A stretch of DNA of 13,702 nt from assembly GCA_017539765.1 (NCBI GenBank), contig JAFYCH010000050.1:1-13702 (forward strand), in the 5' to 3' direction. The notes under the pieces are model-generated. The model was not told the origin of the DNA. It was given only the letters and a program-made list of their open reading frames with translations, and ran no database searches. Source of the stretch: Clostridia bacterium (lineage in GTDB: Bacteria; Bacillota; Clostridia; Christensenellales; UBA1242). The stretch's first letter is position 1. Each line of letters opens with the position of its first letter. Shown here in pieces: positions 7,468-13,211 of this stretch. The position numbers and the translations under genes were made by a program.

Positions 7468-8892
7468 CTATTTTTTTTTGATTTCGTAGCCTAAACTTGT
7501 GTCAATGATAGTAAATCCCATTTCGTCAATTTGCTTTCTGATTTCATCAGCAAGAGCATAATTTTTTTGCTGTTTTGCAAATTTTCTTTGCTCTGCCAAA
7601 TCTTCAACTTTCTTTCTTGTGTCTTCATCAATTTGTGGCTCGGCTTTCTGCTCTACCTTATCTTGACTTAAAAGTTCAACGAAACCTAAATCAAGAACTC
7701 TATCAAAATCTTTGATGAGTGCAATTTTTGTGTCTTCTGTTGTTTCTGCTTTAAGCACATCAAAAACTGCTGTGAGCGCAAGTGAAGTGTTAAGGTCATT
7801 TTCTAGTGCACTTTTAAAGTTTTGATTAAGTTTTTCATAAGCATCTTTATCAACACCTTTGTTATCTGGTTTTAAAGCCAAAATTCTTTTTTGAAGTTTT
7901 TCAAAAGCGGTTTTTGTAGAATTTAATGCTTCTTCTGAAAAAATGAGTTGTTTTCTGTAATGTGATTGCAAACAGAAAAATTTGTAAACCATTGGTGAAT
8001 AGCCGTCTTGCGCAAGCTTATCAAGTGTCAAAAATCCGCCTTTACTTTTGCTCATCTTGCCTGTTTTTGTGTTGAGATGCTCAACATGGAACCAATAGTT
8101 ACACCACTTGTGACCCAAAAAGCTTTCTGACTGAGCAATTTCGTTGGTGTGATGTGGGAACTTGTTGTCAACTCCACCGCAATGAATATCAAGATATTCA
8201 CCCAAATATTTGATTGAAATGCCTGAGCACTCAATATGCCAACCTGGGTAACCTACACCCCATGGACTATCCCACTTGAGTGCTTGATTTTCAAACTTTG
8301 ATTTTGTGAACCAAAGCACAAAGTCATTTTGATTTCTTTTGCCAGTATCTTCTTCAACATCTTCTCTTGCTCCAACAATCATGTCATCTGATGATTGATT
8401 GCCAAATTTGTAGTAGTCATCAAGTTTTGAAGTGTCAAAATAAATATTACCTTCGCTTTTATAGCCATAGCCCTTTTCGAGCAAAACGGAAATGATTTTG
8501 ATGTAATCATCAACGCAAGAAGTTGCAGGAACAACTGTCTCTGGCCACTTTAACCTAAGTTTTGCACAGTCATCTTTAAATGCCTTTGTATACTCTGCTG
8601 CAATTTCTAGCACAGATTTATTTTCTCGCTTTGCACCAATAAGCATTTTGTCTTCGCCTGTGTCGCCATCGCTTGAAAGATGACCCACATCGGTTATGTT
8701 CATAACTCTTTTGACATTGTAGCCCAAATAGTTCAAAGACTTTTCGAGCAAATCTTCCATTATGTAAGAACGCAAGTTGCCAATATGTGCAAAGTGATAA
8801 ACTGTTGGGCCGCAAGTGTACATTCTTACAACATTCTTTTCATTTGGCACAAATTCCTCTTTTTTACGAGTTAATGTATTGTATAATTCCAT
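7468..8892 (-). CDS. cysS: Cysteinyl-tRNA synthetase
   Basis: This class I synthetase charges tRNA-Cys with cysteine in the cytosol. The 474-residue length matches the family (about 460-470). Key elements are all present: TCGPTVYHFAHIGNL with the HIGH motif as HIGN at residues 36-39, the zinc ligands C27, C222 (ECSG), H247 and E251 (PHHTNE, spaced as in E. coli), and KMSKS at 279-283. The C-terminal part (EDLAEQRKFAKQQKNYALADEIRKQI) is the usual helical and anticodon-binding end. The ATG at 8890-8892 follows AGGGGTGA, which begins at the stop of the MarR gene, so the two genes (12-base gap) are translationally close and clearly one operon. No T-box leader lies ahead of the operon. Nine A residues just before the TAG stop are a mild slippage site affecting only the last residues. 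No terminator separates it from the Fur-family gene. Confidence 0.98.
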   Translation of the reverse strand: MELYNTLTRKKEEFVPNEKNVVRMYTCGPTVYHFAHIGNLRSYIMEDLLEKSLNYLGYNVKRVMNITDVGHLSSDGDTGEDKMLIGAKRENKSVLEIAAEYTKAFKDDCAKLRLKWPETVVPATSCVDDYIKIISVLLEKGYGYKSEGNIYFDTSKLDDYYKFGNQSSDDMIVGAREDVEEDTGKRNQNDFVLWFTKSKFENQALKWDSPWGVGYPGWHIECSGISIKYLGEYLDIHCGGVDNKFPHHTNEIAQSESFLGHKWCNYWFHVEHLNTKTGKMSKSKGGFLTLDKLAQDGYSPMVYKFFCLQSHYRKQLIFSEEALNSTKTAFEKLQKRILALKPDNKGVDKDAYEKLNQNFKSALENDLNTSLALTAVFDVLKAETTEDTKIALIKDFDRVLDLGFVELLSQDKVEQKAEPQIDEDTRKKVEDLAEQRKFAKQQKNYALADEIRKQIDEMGFTIIDTSLGYEIKKK

Positions 8893-8904
8893 AAGTTTTC
8901 ACCC

Positions 8905-9324
8905 CTATTCTACAAGTTGCAACAAACTAATTATTGCCGCATCTATCTGTTTTATATTATTTTTATATGCCAGTTCACTTTCAAAATTTCTTTGAGCCTT
9001 TGCCAAAAACTCGTCCAAACACTTTTTGCCTTTGTCAGTGATAGAATAAAAAATTTCTCTGGTGTCAAAACTGTCTTTTGACTTTGAAACAAGGCCTTCT
9101 TCAATAAGTTTTCCGCAAATGAGCGCTACATTGCTTTTGGCAAGGCCAACGCTACGCTTAAGCACTGTTGGCGTGACAGAATCTGCCTTTGAAAGTTCCA
9201 ACAAAATTTTCACTTTTGCAGTTATTACTGCCGATTTGTTTGTGTCGTCAAAACCCTCGCACAAATTTTGCAATCTGGCGATGAGCGAAACGACATTTTT
9301 TGCGAAATCTCGATTGTTTGGCAT
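8905..9324 (-). CDS. MarR-family winged-helix regulator
   Basis: A 139-residue transcription regulator. The central part shows the MarR winged-helix pattern: a helix-turn-helix (VTPTVLKRSVGLAKSNVALI, about residues 50-69), then KLIEEGLVSKSKDSFDTREIFYSITDKGKKCLDEF, where the DTR and SITDKG elements form the wing and the start of the last helices. Flanking helices should form the dimer. Three cysteines (about residues 22, 71 and 102) could in principle sense thiol stress, but the OhrR-type N-terminal cysteine context is not evident. The ATG at 9322-9324 follows AAAGGAG by six bases. It is the first gene of an operon with cysS and is divergent from the lipoprotein at 9444. A perfect consensus promoter with a short inverted repeat nearby suggests autoregulation. 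The ligand is unknown. Confidence 0.9.
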   Translation of the reverse strand: MPNNRDFAKNVVSLIARLQNLCEGFDDTNKSAVITAKVKILLELSKADSVTPTVLKRSVGLAKSNVALICGKLIEEGLVSKSKDSFDTREIFYSITDKGKKCLDEFLAKAQRNFESELAYKNNIKQIDAAIISLLQLVE

Positions 9325-9336
9325 ATAAAACTCCTT

Positions 9337-9354
9337 TATAGATTTATAACTATA
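9337..9354. promoter_or_regulatory. Possible operator for the MarR-family regulator
   Basis: TATAG-8-CTATA inverted repeat covering the predicted transcription start (about 9347) and touching the -10 of the marR-cysS promoter. Position suits MarR autorepression; the short AT-rich arms make this tentative. Confidence 0.3.
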
Positions 9355-9382
9355 TTATATATACTTTTGTGGAAGTTGTCAA
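9354..9382 (-). promoter_or_regulatory. Consensus promoter of the marR-cysS operon
   Basis: On the minus strand: TTGACA (9382-9377), 17-base spacer, TATAAT (9359-9354), a perfect match to the sigma-A consensus. Transcription should start near 9347, giving a leader of about 23 nt, too short for a T-box riboswitch. Confidence 0.93.
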
Positions 9383-9443
9383 AAAAAATAAGGCGAATAA
9401 ACAAATTTTGAATAATTGCTCACGCTTTGCACAAATTATAAGT

Positions 9444-10337
9444 ATGAAAAAGAATTTAAAAAGTATTTTAAGCAGAAAAATATTAAGCATTGTTGCCGTT
9501 TTGTTTGCAGTTTTGCTTTTGGCTGGCTGTGGTAATCAGGCACAAGAAGTAAAGGTGGACGGCATTGAAATAAGTAAAAAAAATTTATATCTTGCCGAAG
9601 GGCAAACCGCCGTGATAAGTGCGCAGGTTTACCCCTTTAATGCGAGCAATCAGGACTACTCTTTTGAAAGCAATAACGAAAGCGTTGTGACCATAGAAGA
9701 TGGTTTTGTGACAGCAAAAAAGGCAGGCACTGCAACAATTTATGTTTACAGCACCGAAGGTGGCTACAAGGATAGTTGCAACGTGCTTGTAACAACTGCT
9801 GGCGACAACTTGGCACTTAACCAATACAACAACCTAAATATGCCACCAAAAGATTTGGAGCCAATATATTATGGCGAAACTGCACAAACAAACTCAAAAA
9901 GCGTTTCAAAAATTTTACAAAAACCAACATTTTCAAAGCCAAAACCAACAAAAACTGGTGAGAAAAAATCTTTGAAAGACGCTATAAAATCTGGCGTAAA
10001 ACAAGTGAAAGCAGAAGTCAGCCAAGACATAGAAGCAGGTAAAAAAGTTTTGGACGATATGAAAGACGACCTTAAAAAATCAGTGGACTTTATAGAAGAA
10101 CAAAAAGAAAGTGTAAGCGCCATGTTTTCGGAAATGTTCGCTGACACTCAAGACAGTTTTTTACAAAGTGTGCAAGACTTTCAAACAAAAATGTATGACG
10201 AAATGCAGACAATGCAACAAAACATTATGCAAAGCATAGAAAGCACAAAACAAAAAATTGACAGCGAAGAATATACTGTTGAGTCTGGCGATATAAACGG
10301 CGTGACCTTTGTAGTAATCAAAAATGCAGAGAACTGA
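9444..10337 (+). CDS. Lipoprotein with Big_2-type Ig-like domain and helical C-terminus
   Basis: The chosen start (ATG 9444-9446) gives a 297-residue protein with a clean lipoprotein signal: MKKNLKSILSRK, a hydrophobic core and lipobox LLAGC with lipidated Cys29. An in-frame GTG at 9369 would put 25 polar residues before the signal and lies in the marR promoter region, so it was rejected. Residues about 35-118 are a bacterial Ig-like group 2 domain (KVDGIEISKKNLYLAEGQ..., ESVVTIEDGFVTAKKAGTATIYVYS). A Pro/Thr/Lys linker (about 140-170) leads to a long charged amphipathic helical region (about 170-275, KSLKDAIKSGVKQVKAEV..., MQTMQQNIMQSIESTKQKI) that looks like coiled coil, and a short beta-like end (NGVTFVVIKNAEN). 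There is no Shine-Dalgarno sequence and no clear promoter. The stop codon lies in the loop of its own terminator. It is probably a surface structural or binding protein; function unknown. Confidence 0.87.
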   Translation: MKKNLKSILSRKILSIVAVLFAVLLLAGCGNQAQEVKVDGIEISKKNLYLAEGQTAVISAQVYPFNASNQDYSFESNNESVVTIEDGFVTAKKAGTATIYVYSTEGGYKDSCNVLVTTAGDNLALNQYNNLNMPPKDLEPIYYGETAQTNSKSVSKILQKPTFSKPKPTKTGEKKSLKDAIKSGVKQVKAEVSQDIEAGKKVLDDMKDDLKKSVDFIEEQKESVSAMFSEMFADTQDSFLQSVQDFQTKMYDEMQTMQQNIMQSIESTKQKIDSEEYTVESGDINGVTFVVIKNAEN

Positions 10338-10351
10338 CTTTGCATTTTTTT
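10321..10351 (+). terminator. Intrinsic terminator of the Big_2 lipoprotein gene, containing its stop codon
   Basis: AAAATGCAGAG (10321-10331) pairs with CTTTGCATTTT (10338-10348, one G-T wobble) around AACTGA; seven T occupy 10345-10351. The TGA stop (10335-10337) is inside the loop, so coding sequence runs into the hairpin. Confidence 0.87.
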
Positions 10352-10352
10352 A

Positions 10353-10381
10353 TTGACTATTTTTTGCATATAAACTAAAAT
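10353..10381 (+). promoter_or_regulatory. SDR promoter, positioned for a leaderless transcript
   Basis: TTGACT (10353-10358), 17-base spacer, TAAAAT (10376-10381). Six bases follow the -10 before the ATG at 10388, so transcription is predicted to begin on, or within a base or two of, the start codon. Confidence 0.75.
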
Positions 10382-10387
10382 ATGGGT

Positions 10388-11188
10388 ATGGAAAAAGAAA
10401 AAAAATATGTTGCAATTGTAACAGGTGCATCAAGTGGAATTGGCCTTGCCACTGCAAAGATGCTTATGCAAAAAGGCGTAAAAGTTTATGGTATGGCTCA
10501 CAACGATTTTGAAGGTGAGTTCGATTATTTTAAGTGCGATGTCACAAAACCAGAACAAATTGAATATGCAATGAATATTATTGCTGAAAGAGAAGACCAT
10601 ATTGACTTTTTGGTGAATTGTGCTGGAATGGGAATTTCGGGCAGTGTTGAGAGTTCGCCAGATGAGAAAATTAGAAAAATTTATGATGTAAACTTTTTTG
10701 GAACAGTTAATATGTGCAAAGCAGTTTTGCCATATATGAGAGAAAACAAGTTCGGTCACATTGTAAACATAAGCAGTGTTGCAGGAGAACTTCCAATACC
10801 CTTTCAAACTTTTTACAGTGCAACAAAAGCAAGCATAGAAAGTTTTACAGCAGGATTATCTATGGAAGTGAGACCTTTTGGCATAAAAGCAGTTTGTGTG
10901 CTTCCGGGTGACACAAAAACTGGCTTTACAGCAGCAAGAGAAAAAAATGCTGACGACGATGCAAGTTATGGCAAAAGAGTTGAAAGCAGTGTTGGTCAAA
11001 TGGAAAAGGACGAACAAAACGGAATGACGCCAGAAAGTGTTGCAAAGGTGATTTGCAAAGCACTTTTCAAAAAGAATCCAAAACCACTCAATGTTGTTGG
11101 CTTTAAGTACAAATTCTTCTTGTTTCTTAACAAAATTTTGCCAAGAAGATGGGTATATAAAATTTTGTTTGATTTATATGCGAAATGA
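10388..11188 (+). CDS. Classical short-chain dehydrogenase/reductase
   Basis: A 266-residue NAD(P)-dependent oxidoreductase of the classical SDR family. Numbering from the ATG at 10388, the cofactor motif TGASSGIG is at 12-19, the NCAG motif near 78-81, and the catalytic set is Ser130 (NISSVAG), Tyr143 and Lys147 (YSATK), spaced as in active enzymes; VLPGDTKTGF follows as the usual PG motif. The C-terminus (KYKFFLFLNKILPRRWVYKILFDLY) is hydrophobic and basic, as in SDRs that act on lipid-like substrates, so membrane association is possible (inference). The substrate cannot be told. An ATG at 10382 adds only two residues but directly abuts the -10 element, so 10388 is preferred. There is no Shine-Dalgarno sequence, and the promoter spacing predicts a leaderless message. 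The gene is bounded by terminators on both sides and so is a single-gene unit. Confidence 0.93.
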   Translation: MEKEKKYVAIVTGASSGIGLATAKMLMQKGVKVYGMAHNDFEGEFDYFKCDVTKPEQIEYAMNIIAEREDHIDFLVNCAGMGISGSVESSPDEKIRKIYDVNFFGTVNMCKAVLPYMRENKFGHIVNISSVAGELPIPFQTFYSATKASIESFTAGLSMEVRPFGIKAVCVLPGDTKTGFTAAREKNADDDASYGKRVESSVGQMEKDEQNGMTPESVAKVICKALFKKNPKPLNVVGFKYKFFLFLNKILPRRWVYKILFDLYAK

Positions 11189-11192
11189 TAAG

Positions 11193-11213
11193 AGCACCTT
11201 TGGGTGCTTTTTT
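11193..11213 (+). terminator. Intrinsic terminator of the SDR gene
   Basis: AGCACC (11193-11198) pairs with GGTGCT (11203-11208) around TTTG, with T residues through 11213. It starts four bases after the stop codon. Confidence 0.92.
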
Positions 11214-11225
11214 AAAAAAATGATA

Positions 11226-11254
11226 TTGACAATAAGACATATCTATTTTATAAT
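11226..11254 (+). promoter_or_regulatory. Consensus promoter of the 11276 gene
   Basis: TTGACA (11226-11231), 17-base spacer, TATAAT (11249-11254), a perfect consensus. It shares the 12-mer TATTTTATAATA around the -10 with the promoter of the orphan gene at 2198. Confidence 0.93.
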
Positions 11255-11275
11255 ATAAACAGAGGGAAATTTATT

Positions 11276-12277
11276 ATGGCAAATTGGTATGAAGAAAAAT
11301 ATAATAAACAAGCTGTTTATGATGCATTGTTTAGACAATTGAATAAGGCTGATCTTTTTAAGAAAATAATCACAGTTGATGGTTCTGATAGATTTTTTGA
11401 ATTAGGACACGTAAAGAGTAAAATAGATAAATTATATGATAGTGTACCTAGTTACTTAAGAGAGAAATGGAATGGAAATTATGTTCAAGACATCAGACAA
11501 AGTAACGGCGGAGATCCGATGTTTACAGACATTCTTATGGATAGAATTTTCAACTCATTTGAGAAACGAGAAGAATATTCTGGTGGACGCTATAATAGTA
11601 GAATAGTAAAAGAAGGCTACGAATACGCATTCGAACTTGCTGAAAAAATTTATTCTGGTGAAAAAACACTAAACGATGAACAATTGTTAGATATCTTCAA
11701 AAATGAATTTAATCTTGATGGAACCTATGGCGATACTATGCTTCAAACATTCAAAAAGTTCCAAAGTATATATAATGTTGCTCGTAATGCTGAATATATT
11801 CGTGTTCCTGCTCGTCAATGGTTTGGATTTGCAGATTCAGATAAAAATAGATTAAAGGGAATAAGAAATGTTGTTGCATTTTTAGATTACTGCAAACAAA
11901 CGAATAAAAATGTTGCATTTAGTTATGGTGATGTCGTACTATACTCTATGCTAGATGATGGTGAATCTGCCTTTAGAAGAATCACAGGACATAATTTTGA
12001 AAGTTGGCAATGCCTTAAAGATGAAGAAAAAACCAATGTTATAAATTTTGTAAATAGTCTTTGTTATAATGAAAAGGTCACTTATACTGAAAGAGCTGAA
12101 GAATTATGGGACCAAGTCAGATATGGTTTCGGACAATTCTGTAATGAATTAAAAAATTCCGATTCTTCAGAACTTGATCAAATAAAAATATGTAATACTC
12201 ATATGAAAACCACTCTTGTTCCAATAGAAGCGAAAATGCCAAAAGCTAAAGAAAATATAGATGAAGAAGTTTTTTAG
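11276..12277 (+). CDS. Cytosolic protein of unknown function
   Basis: I do not recognise this 333-residue protein. It lacks a signal peptide and membrane segments. The sequence is rich in charged and aromatic residues and looks largely helical. Noticeable stretches are SYLREKWNGNYVQDIRQSNGG (near residue 59), YEYAFELAEKIYSGEKTLNDEQ, RVPARQWFGFADSDKNRLKG and a tryptophan/cysteine-containing part, FESWQCLKDEEKTNVINF. No catalytic motif is apparent. AGAGGG at 11261-11266 precedes the ATG, with a perfect consensus promoter further upstream, so it is probably well expressed. Its promoter, start region (ATTTATTATGGCAAA) and GAT/AGA-biased codon use resemble those of the orphan at 2198, although I see no convincing protein similarity between them. 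The gene is flanked by terminators on both sides. Function unknown; that the gene is real is well supported. Confidence 0.85.
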   Translation: MANWYEEKYNKQAVYDALFRQLNKADLFKKIITVDGSDRFFELGHVKSKIDKLYDSVPSYLREKWNGNYVQDIRQSNGGDPMFTDILMDRIFNSFEKREEYSGGRYNSRIVKEGYEYAFELAEKIYSGEKTLNDEQLLDIFKNEFNLDGTYGDTMLQTFKKFQSIYNVARNAEYIRVPARQWFGFADSDKNRLKGIRNVVAFLDYCKQTNKNVAFSYGDVVLYSMLDDGESAFRRITGHNFESWQCLKDEEKTNVINFVNSLCYNEKVTYTERAEELWDQVRYGFGQFCNELKNSDSSELDQIKICNTHMKTTLVPIEAKMPKAKENIDEEVF

Positions 12278-12285
12278 TTAATATA

Positions 12286-12317
12286 AAGCCATGTTCAAAA
12301 AATGAATGTGGTTTTTT
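12286..12317 (+). terminator. Intrinsic terminator of the 11276 gene
   Basis: AAGCCATGTTCA (12286-12297) pairs with TGAATGTGGTTT (12303-12314, three G-U type pairs) around five A, with T through 12317. The wobble pairs make it weaker than the others in the window. Confidence 0.75.
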
Positions 12318-12330
12318 GTTTAAAAAAATA

Positions 12331-12359
12331 TTGCAAAAACTTGTAAAATATTATACAAT
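12331..12359 (+). promoter_or_regulatory. Promoter of the J-domain gene
   Basis: TTGCAA (12331-12336), 17-base spacer, TACAAT (12354-12359). The ribosome binding site AGGTGG (12368-12373) follows just downstream. Confidence 0.75.
12341..12358. promoter_or_regulatory. Near-perfect palindrome over the J-domain gene -10, possible operator
   Basis: TTGTAAAATATTATACAA is an 18-bp palindrome with mismatches at one symmetric pair only (16 of 18 bases agree with the reverse complement). It covers the end of the spacer and five bases of the -10, a position suited to a repressor. It does not resemble CIRCE, whose arms are TTAGCACTC. Confidence 0.4.
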
Positions 12360-12377
12360 TAAAGTGTAGGTGGAATT

Positions 12378-12941
12378 ATGGCGAAATCTGTAGATTATTA
12401 TAAATTGCTTGGAATAAGTATTTTTGCAAGTGACGAAGAAATCAGAAATGGATATCTTAGCAAAATTAAGGAATATCACCCAGACACATACAAAGGCAAC
12501 AAAAAAGAAGCAGAAAACATCACCGCAAACCTTAACCTTGCCTACTCTGTTTTGAAAAACAAAGACAAAAAGTTTGTGTATGACAAACAATATGGCTTTG
12601 ACAGAATGAGAGAAGACGCCCTTAGGGAAAAAGCACGCCAAGAAAAAATACAGCAAAAAAAAGAGAAGAAAGAACAAAAGAAAAATGTAGACCCAAACAC
12701 TGGCGAGTATGCTTTTGAAAAACAAAAAGAAAAATATACTGCAAAAGAAGCTGAAAAACCACAAAAGAAAAATAAAATTAAAACAAACTTTTTTACCAAA
12801 CAACCAAAAAAAGATGTCAAAAGAGTAAAAAGAATTGTGCTTACACCGGAACAAAAAAGCATGAGAACTGAAAGACTTATTTTGGACGTTGTAATTATTG
12901 CGTTGCTTGTTATTGTAATTTTGCTTTTGATATTTAACTAA
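12378..12941 (+). CDS. J-domain protein with C-terminal membrane anchor
   Basis: This 187-residue protein begins with a J domain (about residues 4-72): DYYKLLGI, helix II YLSKIKEYHPD with the essential HPD at 34-36, and the helix III region NLAYSVLKNKDKKFVYDKQYGF. J domains stimulate the ATPase of DnaK-type Hsp70 chaperones. A long Lys/Glu/Gln-rich, probably helical linker (about 75-165) follows. The last ~19 residues (LDVVIIALLVIVILLLIFN) form a hydrophobic helix ending at the C-terminus, so the protein should be tail-anchored with its J domain in the cytosol. The Gly/Phe and zinc-finger regions of true DnaJ are absent; this is a class C J protein. The start is supported by AGGTGG and the promoter at 12331-12359. 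It is a single-gene unit, with a terminator after the stop. It may recruit DnaK to the membrane, perhaps for secretion or envelope assembly (inference). Confidence 0.9.
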   Translation: MAKSVDYYKLLGISIFASDEEIRNGYLSKIKEYHPDTYKGNKKEAENITANLNLAYSVLKNKDKKFVYDKQYGFDRMREDALREKARQEKIQQKKEKKEQKKNVDPNTGEYAFEKQKEKYTAKEAEKPQKKNKIKTNFFTKQPKKDVKRVKRIVLTPEQKSMRTERLILDVVIIALLVIVILLLIFN

Positions 12942-12950
12942 AAACAAAAA

Positions 12951-12980
12951 CACTTTAACTTCTGTTAAAGCGTTTTTTTT
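12951..12980 (+). terminator. Intrinsic terminator of the J-domain gene
   Basis: CACTTTAAC (12951-12959) pairs with GTTAAAGCG (12964-12972, one A-C mismatch near the base) around TTCT, followed by eight T (12973-12980). Confidence 0.85.
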
Positions 12981-12990
12981 AAAATATCTT

Positions 12991-13007
12991 TTGTTATTGA
13001 ATAACAA
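12991..13007. repeat. Inverted repeat of unknown role
   Basis: TTGTTAT-TGA-ATAACAA is a perfect 7-bp inverted repeat between the J-domain gene terminator and the candidate small RNA. No adjacent T run on either strand, so it is not an evident terminator. It could be a protein-binding site. Confidence 0.35.
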
Positions 13008-13058
13008 CTTTAAGCAAACTTGGTGCAATAATCTAAAGTCTTTTTAAATGTAAAAAAT

Positions 13059-13083
13059 AAAAAAGCACTGCTTTGAGCAGTGC
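13059..13083 (-). terminator. Strong intrinsic terminator on the minus strand
   Basis: On the minus strand GCACTGCT (13083-13076) pairs perfectly with AGCAGTGC (13072-13065) around CAA, followed by six T (13064-13059). It is the only clear terminator for minus-strand transcription entering from the right, and it is 129 bases beyond the stop of the 13212 gene. Confidence 0.92.
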
Positions 13084-13129
13084 AGTTTCTCTTGTAAAAA
13101 AAACAAAATGGTAAAAATGTTTTTTGAAC
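13059..13129 (-). ncRNA. Candidate small RNA, about 71 nt
   Basis: A perfect consensus promoter (13164-13136) and a strong terminator (13083-13059) on the same strand are only about 52 bases apart and enclose no open reading frame with an ATG. The predicted transcript starts near 13129 with GTTCAAAAAACATTTTTACC, has a mostly unpaired A/U-rich 5' part including an eight-U tract, then ACAAGAGAAAC, and ends with the terminator hairpin. That layout is typical of a trans-acting small RNA. It does not look like 6S RNA, tmRNA, the SRP RNA or a riboswitch I know. Alternatives are a promoter driving antisense RNA into the end of the J-domain gene, or a relic of a lost gene. Confidence 0.55.
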
Positions 13130-13135
13130 AAGTTC

Positions 13136-13164
13136 ATTATATATCAAATGATATGCGGTGTCAA
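13136..13164 (-). promoter_or_regulatory. Perfect consensus promoter with no coding gene downstream
   Basis: On the minus strand: TTGACA (13164-13159), 17-base spacer, TATAAT (13141-13136). The palindrome GAACAAGTTC (13126-13135) lies directly at the predicted start and may be an operator. There is no minus-strand coding sequence between it and the terminator at 13083-13059. Confidence 0.85.
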
Positions 13165-13211
13165 TACCTAATTTTAATTTTTTTTATTTTTCCTAATATA
13201 AATTCTTGCCA

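Noticed and set aside
7471..7479. Run of nine A/T at the cysS 3' end as a programmed frameshift
   Set aside because: It lies directly before the stop codon and would change only the last residues; AT-rich genomes carry such runs often.
9369..9443. GTG start 25 codons upstream for the Big_2 lipoprotein
   Set aside because: It would place polar sequence ahead of the signal peptide and sits in the divergent marR promoter.
9325..9443. T-box or other riboswitch ahead of marR-cysS
   Set aside because: The predicted leader is about 23 nt and holds no T-box sequence or specifier stem.
12351..13028. Long minus-strand open frame opposite the J-domain gene
   Set aside because: It mirrors the Lys-rich coding strand, giving a Phe-rich implausible protein, lacks a ribosome binding site and runs across the dnaJ promoter and terminator.
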